64,000 bases of DNA, taken from contig BDDC01000027.1 of NCBI GenBank assembly GCA_001662425.1, forward strand, positions 28,146-92,145. The letters are read 5' to 3'. The translations under genes and the position numbers were made by a program. The notes below the pieces were generated by a model. It was given only the letters and a program-made list of their open reading frames with translations, was not told the origin of the DNA and made no database searches. This stretch comes from Chlamydomonas sphaeroides. Taxonomy: Eukaryota; Chlorophyta; Chlorophyceae; Chlamydomonadales; Chlamydomonadaceae. This document shows, one piece after another, positions 34,319 to 45,500 of this stretch. The number at the start of each line of letters is the position of its first letter. Positions within the stretch are counted from its first letter, which is position 1.

Positions 34319-34948
34319 GGGGCGCGCCCGCGCATACAAGCGCGGGCCCGGCCGCCGTGCGGGGTGTGGGCTAGGGGGAGAGGGGCGAGTCGCCGTGTGA
34401 AAGGTGGAGCTGTTTATTCGTACACCGCGAATTGTACGCTGCATAGCAAGGCGTTGAAAGGGGCGGCGCAGTCTTGGAACGAGCCGCCGCCCCGCCCAAG
34501 CAGATGCTTGAATTGCGTTGGCCACGCCCATGTTGCATAGTATTGAGGGAGGCGGGATCAGGGCTGCACGAACACATACATACTTTGGGATTGCAGCATG
34601 GCTCTATACATGGATTTATGATGGCGCTGCATTGCCATGGCACCCACATGGCGCCGTATTGCAGGGCCGCTAACGCCCAACGTACCAGGTCTGCGCGCGA
34701 TGGTGGAGGCAGGGGCGCGCGCGGCTGGCATCGCGTCTGTTGCGCTGTGTACGTACGAGCTGAGGGCGAGGGGAGCCCCCTGCTGCGGTAGGTAGCTCGT
34801 TGCGGGCCATGCCGTGTATGTATGTGGGGGAGCGGGCGGCGGACGGCGCAAGGAGCACGCCGCACATGACTGCATGTGTACATAGCCTCTCCGTTTGGGG
34901 GCCGCAATAAACTAGCTGCTGGTGCAGGGGTGAACGAGCCCTGCTGCT

Positions 34949-34953
34949 GTAAC
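34949..34953 (+). terminator. Putative TGTAA polyadenylation signal, MDR gene
   Basis: TGTAA about 630 bases after the MDR stop, on the same strand. Confidence 0.4.
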
Positions 34954-35157
34954 GAAGACCGGGCGCCCGTGCGCCGGTCCAGGCCGATGACTTGCATGTT
35001 CTGCATCTCGGGCACACGTACGTGTGAGCAGCTGCTACCACTCGGGCATGTGGGCAGCTGCTACCCTTCTGAATGTGCGCTGGATGCGAGTACGCGACCT
35101 GCTGCTTGAGGTGCCACGGGGGCCCATGGGTCATGGGCCATGTTTGGCCGACGATGA

Positions 35158-35233
35158 CCCGTGATGGGCTCGCGACGACCCTTGATGGGACCGTGACCCC
35201 TGATGGGACCGCGACTCGTGATGGGACCGCGGC
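35158..35233 (+). repeat. Tandem 18-21-bp repeat upstream of exonuclease copy 1
   Basis: Four imperfect units built around TGATGGGACCGCGA, ending about 115 bp before the copy 1 start codon. The position suggests promoter or 5' UTR sequence. Confidence 0.7.
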
Positions 35234-35348
35234 GCGACACGATTCACATCCGCACATTGTGTCAACACGATTGTTTCCAGTAACGCGCTGATAGCTACGC
35301 TGGCGGGGCTTACGCCCAAAACGTCGCCCGGGCTGCTATCGCTGCGGC

Positions 35349-36659
35349 ATGCTGAGCGTTACGTTTGTCGATACGCTCGAGGGCATTCGCTCCATGCTGC
35401 TAGAGCTGCGCGGCAGGAGCTGCCTCGCGGTCGACTGCGAAAGCGACCTGGACCGGGCCGGCAAGCTGTGCCTGCTGTCCATCGCGCCGAGCGCCAGCCG
35501 CGCGTTCCTGGTGGACGTCCTCGCGCTGGGCATGGCCGCCTTCAGCACCGCTACCGCCACCGGCGCCCACAGCCTGGCGGACCTGCTGCAGGACGGCGCC
35601 GTACGCAAGCTGGCGTACGACGTACGGCGGGACAGCGAGACGCTGTACCACCTGTACGGCGTACGGCTGGCGGGCGTGCTGGACCTGCAGCTGGCGGGTG
35701 CGTGAGGCGGGGCTCCGCTTTTGGGCGTGTATCGTCCAGCAGCGGCCGAGTGAGGCCAGTGTATGCTGCTGCCCTTCCGGCGGCCTTGCGCGCACCCCAT
35801 GTAAGCATCTCATGCGTGTCGCCCTCCCCATCCCCATCAACCCAGAGGTGGCCCACCGCCGGTATGTCAAGCGCGTGTACCCCGGCCGGCTGCTGGGGCT
35901 GGCCGCCTGCCTGTCGGAGCACCTGCCGCTCGGCGGCGAGGGCGCCGCGGCCGCGCAGCTCAAGGCGGACGTGGCGGCGCAGTACATACCAGACGCCGAG
36001 GTGCGTGCGTGGCGAGGCCAAGCAATGCATGCAGCAGCCGAGGGGGCGCGGCCGGCCCCATGCCAAGCGAGTGCATGCACTATCCGGTGGGTACTACGTC
36101 CTAGTTGTGCCGCCGGCGCCCTGCCTGCAGTATGTGTATTTCCGTCCGGTCCCGCTGGTGCTTACTACGAAGCCGCCCCGTGTGCCCGGTCCAACGAACC
36201 CAGTTCTGGGACCGCCGGCCGCTGCCGGCCAACGCGCAGATGTACGCGGCCCAGGACGCGGCGCTGCTGCACTCGCTGCAGGGCCCGCTGATGCGCGGCC
36301 TGCGCGAGGGGGTGGTCAAGAAGGTGCGAGCGAGCGACTGCTGGACGGATTCACGAGGCTGCTGGGGTGTTGCAGGCGCCCGCCGAGCCCTACCGGTGCC
36401 CTTGCGCTGCGTGAGCTCGTTGGCCGCCAGGAGCGGTAGTGCCCCGTACGCCAAGCCGGTGCCCGTGGTGCTATGGGCATCGGTGGGTGCGGTCGCGGGC
36501 GCCTACGTACCGGATGGCCCCCGCCCGTCCCCGCTCCACGTACGTACGGCCCTACGCCTGCAGGTGCTGGCGCTCAGCGCCGAGCGGGTGGCGGAGTGCG
36601 ACAAGCCGGTGGAGCAGCTGCCCGTGGGCAAGGCGCGCAGCAAGGCGCCGCGCCTGTGA
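35349..36659 (+). CDS. DEDD-type 3'-5' exonuclease domain protein, copy 1 (intact)
   Basis: Resembles the egalitarian/EXD branch of the RNase D-like DEDD exonuclease superfamily. Four exons: 35349-35697, 35846-36000, 36204-36323, 36564-36659; 239 residues, all joins in phase. Catalytic acidic residues are in place: motif I CLAVDCES (D and E), motif II YDVRRDSETLYHLYGV (D), and motif III MYAAQDAALLHSL (Tyr-Ala-Ala-x-Asp). GKLCLLSIAPSA and FLVDVLALG form the core strands. The last exon encodes VLALSAERVAECDKPVEQLP, a short tail shared with the two downstream copies. It is the first of three tandem paralogues on the same strand. Whether it degrades RNA or only binds it cannot be read from sequence. 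Confidence 0.85.
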
Positions 36660-37578
36660 CGTCGTGCGCGCTGCTGCTGCTGGGTGGCGCCACCCAGCAG
36701 TGCGCGGCGCCTACATGGCGGGGCTGCTAGCTAGTGTTTGACCAGAAGGAGGCTGTGATGAACGGTCCAGCCGAGCGCACCACGACAAGTGTTGGAGCTG
36801 CTGGCTGGGCGACAGGCCAGCGGCAGCGGCCGGCGAACGATCTGGGGCAGGGCCGTGCCCAGTAGGTGATAGCGAGGGCGACGGCATAGGGCAGAGCGCA
36901 AGGGGCATGTTATGCTGCATGCGCGCGGAGCCCTGGCCGGCCAGCAGCCGCTGATAAGTGTCAGGCCATTACCGATGGAGAGCGGCTGAGCGAGGCGACC
37001 AGTAGCAGGTGGGTTGCTAGGTACGGTAGGAATATATATAGAGGTGCAATCAGAGCAGGGAGCCATCGCTTGCGTGCTGGTGGGTGGCGGGCCGCAGTGG
37101 ATGCGCATTCTATGGATGGGTGTATGTGTAAGGCGGCGGAGCGAGCATGTAACCAATAAGGATCGCAGACAAGGCCTTTGATGCGAGGTCTGTGAGGCGA
37201 CTGACGACACGTGCGTGCATGGAGGTGTCAAACCACGGATCGGAGCCGCAGCGGGTGGGGCGGGCCCCGTGTGTGAGCGAGGCGATAGATCGATGACCTG
37301 TGGAGTCCCAAGGTCGACCAGCGGGTCACGGCCGTGACGAGCATAGTTGAGACCTGTGACCAGCACCGACCCTGCATCGCCCCCCGCCGCTGCCCGTGCT
37401 ACATATCCTGTGCAGAGCTCACAGCTCCCACACAGCCCGTTTACGCCGCAGCTGTGCCCTGTGTGCCTAAATCAGCTCAGCGAACCGACTTCAATCAGCC
37501 AACCAACGCCCGCTTACTTATTACTTGAGACCCGCCAGCCAGCCAGGCCGCGCCAGCAGCCACCAGCCGCGCGCCGCC
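36660..37578. other. Intergenic between exonuclease copies 1 and 2
   Basis: Contains a TGTAA at 37148-37152, about 490 bases past the copy 1 stop and a possible polyadenylation signal, and the presumed promoter of copy 2. A short AT-rich run (ATATATATAG) lies near 37031. No coding exon. Confidence 0.45.
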
Positions 37579-39673
37579 ATGGCCAGCAGCAGCAGCGTGA
37601 CGACGCTCGTTGACACGCCCGAGGGTGTTCGCTCCATGCTGCTCGAGCTGCACGGCAGCAGCTGCCTCGCGGTCGACTGCGAGGGCTGCTGCGACCTGAG
37701 CCGACATAGCCGACACGGCAAGCTGTGCCTTCTGTCCATCGCGCCGAGCGCCGGCCGCGTGTTCCTGGTGGACGTGAGCGAGCTCGGCGCGGCCGCCTTC
37801 ACAACCACATCCCCCGCCGGCAGCCTGGCGGCCCTGCTGCAAAGCAGCGCCGTGCGCAAGATGCTGTACGACGTACGGGAGGACAGCAACGCGCTGTATC
37901 ACCAGTACGGCGTACGGCTGGCGGGCGTGATGGACCTGCAGCTAGCGGGTGAGGCGCGCGGGGTGGGGGGTTTGGGGGGGGCGGGCACGTGCGCGTCCCG
38001 TCCGAGGCAGGTGGCGCGCTGAACACACTTGGGGTCCGTGTCCGAGGTGGGTGACCCGTTTGTGGCTGCTGCGTTCCAAGACACCGAGCCCTCCAGCTTC
38101 ATGCCCCTCCCCTGTCACGTCACGTTCTTACGCCGCCGAAACCGTCCGACCCGCCGACGGACCGGATCCCACCGACTCATGCATCCCAACTGCTGCGTCA
38201 CACCGCCATTGATTTCTGCTGCCGTACGTCGTGCGATCGCGAGCTCCCCACGCCACGCTACGCGCCTCCCGTACATCCGCAGAGGTGGCGCACCGCCGCT
38301 TCGTGCAGCGCCTGGGCGTGCGGCTGGTGCTGGGCCTGGCGCGCTGCCTGGAGACCTACCTGACGCGAGACGCTGCGGCCGCCCGCGTCGGATGCAGCGC
38401 GCGCAAGGCGGCCATCCGGGCGGCCTTCGACGCCAACCCCCAGGTCGGCGGGCGGGCGCGCGCGCCGCAGCGCAGCGCCAGCAGCTAGACGGAGTTGGCA
38501 TTTCGAGCGAGGCTGCTGGCGCACCCAGCAGCCTGCCCGGTGCCTAGCTAGCTCGGCTAAACGCCGACACCAGCCAGGGCTGCGGCGCTTGGTCGTCCGC
38601 CTGTCTGCTAGCGGCACGATGATGTTCCTGGCTCACTGGGTTGGGCATGTGCAGCCTGCATGTCATCATCGATCGACCTGCTGCCTCGGCCACCTCAACG
38701 GCCTAGCTACGTAGCTAGCAACCGCCGCGCCGCGCGCAACCACGCCTGGCTTGCCCGCCCGGCCCGCAGTTCTGGGACGCGCGGCCGCTGCCTGCTGAGG
38801 CGCTCACGTACGCGGCCGATGACGTGGCCTTCCTGCATGCCCTGCAGGCATGTACGGCTGCCGTACGTGTGTGCCGTACGTACGCACGCCAGGGTCCCCG
38901 GCGTTGGCCTCCTTACATAAAGTGCTGCGCCTCAACTTGCCTCCCTGAATGCACGCACTTCCCGCAGGCCCAGCTGCTGTCGGGCATGTCGGAGGCCGTG
39001 GTGGCCAAGGCGAGTGAGAAGCTTTGGTTGCAAATAATCGGTCTGGATTTCTATAAAGAGTAGCCGTACAGCAGCTGGAATGATGATGGTAATTTAGGAG
39101 TCTATGCAATCGCTATAGTGGCCAGGATGTATGAGCCCCAACTGAAGCGCCGCCGCGTTCATCAGGAGTGGCGATGATTTGTCGCCGCGTGTCCGTCCGG
39201 CCTGGCAGGTAGCGGACATGGTGGTGGCAAGCTTCCTATGCTGCTGTGCCCTGCTATCCCCCCAGATATATGGATAGGTCCCCCGTCGCGCTGAATTATA
39301 TAAAAAATTGAACACCGGGTGGGGGTCAACCTTGAGATCGCCCCTAGCGTGCGCGTGAGTGGTGGTGGTGCCGCCCGAGCGGAGGGTCATCACCGAATCC
39401 CCGTGCGTTGCCTTGATCCGCACACAGCAGCAGTCGCCGCGGCAGCGGGGACCTACCGTGCCACCACCCCGCTGCCCAAGGTGCACCAGGCAATTGGCTG
39501 GGCATGCTGCTGATGCTGCTGTGTGCGATGCCGCACTCCTGCCGCTGCCATGTCCCCGCTGCCTGTATGCCCTGCAGGTCCTGGCGGCCAGCGCCGTGCG
39601 AGTGGCCTTCTGCGACAAGCCCCTCCACGAGCTGCCCGTGGGCCGAGACTGCGCCCTGGCGCCGCACATCTGA
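37579..39673 (+). CDS. DEDD-type 3'-5' exonuclease domain protein, copy 2
   Basis: Paralogue of the gene at 35349-36659. Exons: 37579-37948, 38283-38443, 38770-38847, 38968-39009, 39578-39673; 248 residues. Motif I CLAVDCEG, motif II YDVREDSNALYHQYGV and motif III TYAADDVAFLHAL all keep their acidic residues. Exon 2 (EVAHRRFVQRLG) and exon 5 (VLAASAVRVAFCDKPLHELP, 96 nt as in copy 1) align well. The segment that is one exon in copy 1 is split here at 38847/38968. Keeping the frame needs two GC donors: GCATGT at 38848 and GCGAGT at 39010. These may be real GC-AG introns or early splice-site decay. AATAAA lies 35 bases past the stop (39708-39713). The gene is probably expressed or only recently damaged. 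Confidence 0.7.
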
Positions 39674-40740
39674 TCATTATATGTTATTGCCAATACATGT
39701 GTGGACGAATAAATGGTCTAGCTAGCTAGCTCGTGCGGGCAGGCAGCAGCAGCATGCAGGAGCTGGCGAGCTGGCGAGCCGCCACCGCCGCCGCAGCGGA
39801 GGCAGCTGCTGTGCCTCGGTGGTTGCGGCCGAGCACCGGAGGGCGGCAAGCGAGCGAAGGCTGCGTGCGTGCGGCGCCTGGCCGCCGCCGCCCCGCCCGT
39901 CATCATCCGCGGATGCATACATGGCTGCCATGACTTGCAGTTGCGTTAGTTGGGGCTGCGTTGTGTTGGCTCTGGTGCAAGGTTGTGATGCATGGGACGG
40001 CGGGAGCGATGATGAAGTTGATTGTGATCAGGGCCCTCCTGCTGGCCTACACGCACGCCTACACGCCCGCCGCCCGCCGGCCACGCTCGCTCGTATATGC
40101 GTTGCGGTGGGTTGCGATGGCGCTTGCTTGCTTGGCGCAAGGTCCGTTGTGAGTTGTGGGCTCAGGCTGCGTGGTGCTCTAGGCAGCCATCCAGCAGCTA
40201 GCTAGCGCGGGGTGACCCGCCATGGCACTTGATTGGAGAGCAGGCGGGGTCCGTGGCGATCACGGCGGCAAGCAAGGCCGCTGCACCGCTCTGGGTATGT
40301 AGCTGACTGGGCTTATTATGCTACAGAGTGAATCTGGAACACTGTCCTGTCCTCCTCGCTGCGAGCTTCCATCGATCTACACTACACCGCTGCACCCCGC
40401 CGCGCCCAAGCAACTAGCCCAACCACGCCCGCTCGCTGCGCGACGAAATCACGTTCTTCGCTCACATTACATCGCTCACTTCAAGGCCATGCATGCGTTG
40501 CGTAGCCGCTATGGTCGTCGACAAATGCAGCTGCTGTAGCCGACCGGCGGCGGTGCTGCCAAGGCCGGTAGCGGGCGCGCGGGCCGCAGCGCCATGGCGT
40601 CCGTACGTGGGCGGCGGTTGGGCCACGCACGCGCCGTTCATCGGGCGTGGTCCCCTTCGCCGCGCCAGGTCGGGCTGGTCATAAGTCACGCACAGATCCA
40701 TTTTGAGGCACCGGGGCCGACTTCATCGGTCGACGTGATG
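39674..40740. other. Intergenic between exonuclease copies 2 and 3
   Basis: No coding exon. Short GCTA runs (39718-39731, 40197-40206) and unremarkable GC-rich sequence. The C-rich stretch near 40380-40440 recalls the sequence upstream of copy 2. Confidence 0.45.
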
Positions 40741-42526
40741 GGCACGTCGAAACCCAAACACATCTTGATGACTGCCGATGCTGCATGCCGATGTCGTTGG
40801 CACCATACATCGATCGACGAGCTCCGGGCCATGCTCCTCACCGTGCGCGACAAGTAAACGTTGGCAGTCGATTGCGAAGGATGCAACCTGAGTAGAAGTG
40901 GCTGGGATGGCAAGCTGTGCGTCGTATCAATCGCGCTCGACAAGAAGTTTGTCTACATCGTCGACATCAGCACGCTCGGCGCGGCCGCATGCACCACCAC
41001 GGCCCTCGGCGCCCGCAGCCTTGCAGAGCTGCTACAAGACTTCTCCGTACGCAAGCTGCTGTACGATGTACGGCAGGACAGCGTGCTTGACTTGCAGCTG
41101 CTGATGGGTGAGGCGCGCAAGCCATGTAACGCTACGTAACGCTGAAACGCGATCCAGCCTGCGCCCGTGCAAGCCCATGCTGGCGTGTCTTGTCCGCAAG
41201 CCACGTCGCCCCCCTCACGACGCTGCTGCCCGCCCTCCATGTACCAGAGGTGGCCCACCAGATGTACGTCAGGCACATCTACCATCGCCGTACGTGTGAA
41301 GGGCCTGGCGGCCTGCATGAACGAACGAAGGAGCCCCCCAACCCGGACCTGGAGCGAGTCCTTTGCAAGCTCCGGGCCGAGCGACGTGCGTGGTTGCGAG
41401 TTTCGCGGCCGACCCCCAGGTGCTTCAGTCCTGGTGACGGGCTCTGTTGTTTGCTTCTTATAGAAACGTAGCCAGGCAGGGTGAAATGTAATGCGGACCT
41501 TGAGGTCCACCACAACCCGATGCAGAACTCCAGGTCGATGCCAGGGGCCGAGGGGCGGCGTGCCAACGGTGGTCTTGGGTGTTGTAGGCAGGGTTCAGGT
41601 AGTTAGGTAGCTCGGTACGCCCCGCATGCCGCCACACCGCGCGCCAGCAGCGGGTTCCTGCGCTCGTCGGCGGACTCCGACCCTGGCTCTGCTGCTGCGA
41701 CCAAATATCGCCCCAGCAGCTGTGTACCGTACACAATGGAACCTGCTGCTCCGTACGTACGGTCCCCGTGCCGGCAGTTCTGGGACCGCGCGGCGGCCGC
41801 TGTCGCCGGAGGCGGTCTTCTACGCGGCCTACGACGTGGCCGCGATGCGGGGGGCCGCTGCTGCTGCAGGGAGTGCGAGAGAGGGTGGTCAAGAAGGTGC
41901 GACCGCGTGGGTCGGGTGGCCTGGGGCCAGGGGGCGTGAGCTGAGCGAGGCCGGTATCTACCCTCGTGGCACCTCACCACACACGGGGCTACGGTCGGTC
42001 CTGCAAGCTGCAACCCATTCAATGTGTGGCCACACCCTGCCAGCTGACATTGCAAAGGCCGCCGGCTACGCCCGGGTAACTCCATTCTATCTAGTCTATC
42101 TAGAAGCGCGTGAGCGCCGGACACCGTGCTATTTTACTGATATAACCATGATTATTACATTGTTTTGCACGTGCAAATTGAGGTGGATGGGCTTGGTCGG
42201 TCGGCCGTTACTAAACAGGGGCCGCCGGCGCCTGGTTCGTTGGCCTTCTATCTGCCGAAGAGGGAAGGCGAGCCAGCCATGCGGTTCCGGCGGGGCCTCG
42301 AGGTTTTGGGGTCGGGGGGCGGCGCGGGTTGCGCGGGGCCTGGGACCCCACCCCGCCCCGCCCCGGAACGAACCCGGCGGGAGGGCTGCTGTCCCTGGCA
42401 AGGCGCTGGCGCCATGCCCCTGCTGCGCAGGTGCTGGAGCTCAGCGCCGAGCGGGTGGCGTAGTGCGACAAACCGGTGCAGGAGCTGCCCCTGGGCAAGG
42501 CCCGCACTACGGCGCGGCGCATCTGA
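40741..42526 (+). pseudogene. DEDD-type 3'-5' exonuclease, copy 3 (decayed)
   Basis: All four exon blocks of copies 1 and 2 can be traced in order. Block 1 (about 40805-41108) keeps LAVDCEG, GKLCVVSIA and YDVRQD, but has TAA at 40855-40857 and lacks the residues equivalent to ETLYHLYGVRLAG. Block 2 (from 41248) starts EVAHQMYVRH, then shifts frame to recover KGLAACMNER. Block 3 (from 41778) begins FWDR, shifts near 41790, and regains PLSPEAVFYAAYDVAAM in another frame. Block 4 (42431-42526, again 96 nt) keeps VLELSAERVA, then TAG at 42461-42463, then CDKPVQELPLGKA. At least two stops, two frameshifts and one deletion make a functional product very unlikely. Confidence 0.85.
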
Positions 42527-45500
42527 GCCCTCCAGCCAGCCAGCCGGCCGGCCAGCGCTTGAGCCGCAACGGCCGGCGCTGCTGCTAGGGGCCGGCGGCC
42601 GAGCGAGCCCAGCAGCAGGCGGCCGACGGCCGACCCACGCCTGCGGGGTGGGACAGTGAGGACGAGACGAGGGCCACCGCAGTGGAGGTGGGGGAGGGCG
42701 GGCAAGCGGACGCGGGGCGCTGGGGCCGCTGGGGCCCTGGGGCTACCGCACCCACCCCAGCACAGCGGTCCCCGGCACTAATGAAGCAAGATGCCGATAG
42801 ACGCTCAGCAGGGCGGGCGGGCGGGTGCTGTCCCGCCTGCTAGGGCACGAGCGTGTGCCATGGTACGCGATGACCCGGCCGTTGCTGGCGGCTTCTGCGG
42901 CGCGCGGGTAGCTAGGTCTGTGGGGGCGCTGGGCTTGGCGCGCGCTGCCGCGCGGTGTCTGGGGTCGGAGCGGGACCGGAGAGTCTGCAAGTGCTTGATC
43001 GTTCAGTGTATGTAATCACGCACTTGCAGGCACATCGCAAGATGAGGGGTGGGGCGGGCTTGCCGCCGCTTTCCTTCGTCGCTCGTTGGGCTGCCATGCA
43101 TCCATGGCGGGCGATCAATCGTGCCGGCGGCGTGCTCACGCATTGGCCGGGGGCGGGCCGAGCTAGCGAGCAGAATGGCAGCATCTTTCCGTCCGCTGGC
43201 GCCGAGGGATGTGGGGGCCTGGTGGCTTGGGAAGTTTGGGAAAAAGGCGCGGCCGGGTGTGATGCAAGCTGTGGGCAGCGGCAGGGCTGTTGCCCAACCA
43301 CGCGCGCATACCCGTACGTACAGCTACAACTGTGTTAGTTTGAGACATAGTGTTTGCTCGCCATCTACCTATCTATGGCTCGTTCTGGGCCCCAGTCCGC
43401 CGGTTCAAGCACGTTCCCATCCGTCGACAGCAGCTCACTCAAGCTTTATTTTGGGGGGGCTGCATGGCAGGCACGGCGCGGCCCCGCCCTAGGGCTTTCT
43501 AGCTCAGGTGGCATGGAACTCATCGGGACCCCGGGACAGCTCTTTGGCGACGCGCATATGTACGGGTGCCGGCCGGCGGCTCGGCAGCTGGAGGTGGGAT
43601 GGGGGCGGGCTTAGCCGGCGGGGGCTGCGGCTCCGTCCACGGTGGGCGTGCGCACGCTCCGTGCGACCCCGCGCGCGCGACCCGGGGGACTCGTCGACGG
43701 GTCAATCAACTGAATGACCACTTACGTCGAGAACTATTAGAGCGAGCCCCTCGCCAGCCGGCAGTAGCAGGGCGGCTCCCTTGCACCCGTGTTCCCGTGG
43801 GGCTTCGGCCCCCCCGCCCTGACATTGGCACAGCCACCAGCCACGCACGCCAGCAGATCCCGCCACGCGTGACGTCCATGACGCCCCCCGCCGGGCCCCC
43901 TCGCGGGATCCCTGCTGGGCATGCCGAAGGTCGGGCCGGAGATCACGCCCCTATCGCTTTGCTGGCGTAACGAGCGATGACAGGAATCCCCTAATAAACC
44001 CCCTGCCCCATCACACGCCCCCCCCCGCAACCCCCTCCTCGCTCCCGAACTGGAAGTACGGCTGCTACGCAGCTGCCAGAGATATACGCGAAGCCCCCCA
44101 CACCGTCAGTAGCCACGCACGGTGGTAGTCTATCTGCCGCTTGCTGCAATAATGAAGAACCAGCGTGGAAGTCAGATCCCCGGGCGGGACTGCCTTATGG
44201 GTATATATGCACTGGTAGGCTAGGTATTGCTTAGCATCTACCGTCCATCGCATCCCGAGACAACGCCTCGCAAGTCATTATTGGCAAGTAAGCCGCCGCC
44301 TGTCCCCTGCCTCTTGCTGACGCACCAACTAACTTGCTTGAAGCCCCTACCCCCCTGCCCCTTCAAACGACAGCCTCTTTCCACGGCCTCTCTCCCCGCG
44401 AGCCCCGCCACCACCCTCCGGCTGGACCGCTGGCTGCTGCCACGCGGCATGACTACGGTGTAACTTCGCCACAAGTACAGATACGATGTGGTATGTATGT
44501 AGGGTAAGGGGACATGGTACACGGTAGCAGCGCTCGACACGAGCGACGGGTGGGTGAGTGGGTGTAACAGCAGGAGTAAGCCTGCCACTGAACGAACGCT
44601 AGGAGCGCTCACCTCCGGTAAAGCCACGACGACGTAGGCGGGGCCTCCTGGAAGCGGGTTCGCCGCTTGCAGAAAAGACATCAACGAACGGTGACGCCCG
44701 GCCTTTGAAACCGGGGCCCCAGTACTGTAAGGTACCCAAGCTGGCCGACCAACGCACGCCACTTAAGTATGGGTTTGCGGCTCTCATAGGCCGTACAGAG
44801 GCACTAACCCTCCTAACTCGCCCCCGCCCGAGGGTCTCCCGGTCGACGGTCCCAACTGGTCGCCGCGTGCGTGGGCTCCGCCCACAGTGGGTGGGGGCTG
44901 GCCGGGCACGGGGGCTAGCTAGCTAGCTAGCAAGGGGGGGGGGCGGGTGAGTAGGGTGCAAGCTGTCTGAAGGCAGGGGCTAGCTTGCTGGGGCGGGCTG
45001 TACGGGCTGCACGTACGTGTGCGTTGTTGCACGAGCGAGGCCGGGGGGTGGGGGGGAGGCCGTACATGAGATAGACCAAGGGGGCCTGCACGGCAGCAGC
45101 TAGCTGGGCAGGGCGGGGCGGGACGGCGGCGGCGGCGCACTCGTGCGTGTACGACGACCCGGGGCCACGACACACGGGGCCTGCCTGCAGCAGAGGCGCG
45201 GGGCGGCGGCGGCACACGGCTCGATCGCTCGCTAGACTCGCATGGGGGCGGTGTGGACGGAGCTTGCCACCGCCGCCGCCGCTGTCGCAGATCCGTGCGC
45301 CTGCTGCTGCGCAGGCTTGTGTGCACATGCGTTCGCACATGTGTTCGCAAATAGTAACATATGGGAAGAAGCACGACCCGCGCCATGTGTGTGTGTAGCA
45401 CGTACGGCAGTCGCGTGCTGATGCGGCCAGCAGCCCTGCGCACCCCTAGCCAGTGCGCCTTATTCCCTATTCTGGCGGCATGAGGCACGCCGCCAACCGC

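Larger units (their letters stand above)
34319..35348. other. Intergenic, MDR gene to exonuclease copy 1
   Basis: Contains the presumed MDR 3' UTR with a TGTAA at 34949-34953 and the upstream region of the first exonuclease gene with a tandem repeat at 35158-35233. No coding exon is supported. Confidence 0.5.

Noticed and set aside
43690..44000. Possible LTR or retroelement remnant
   Set aside because: The sequence looks different from its surroundings, but no terminal repeat, primer-binding site or polymerase motif could be found.
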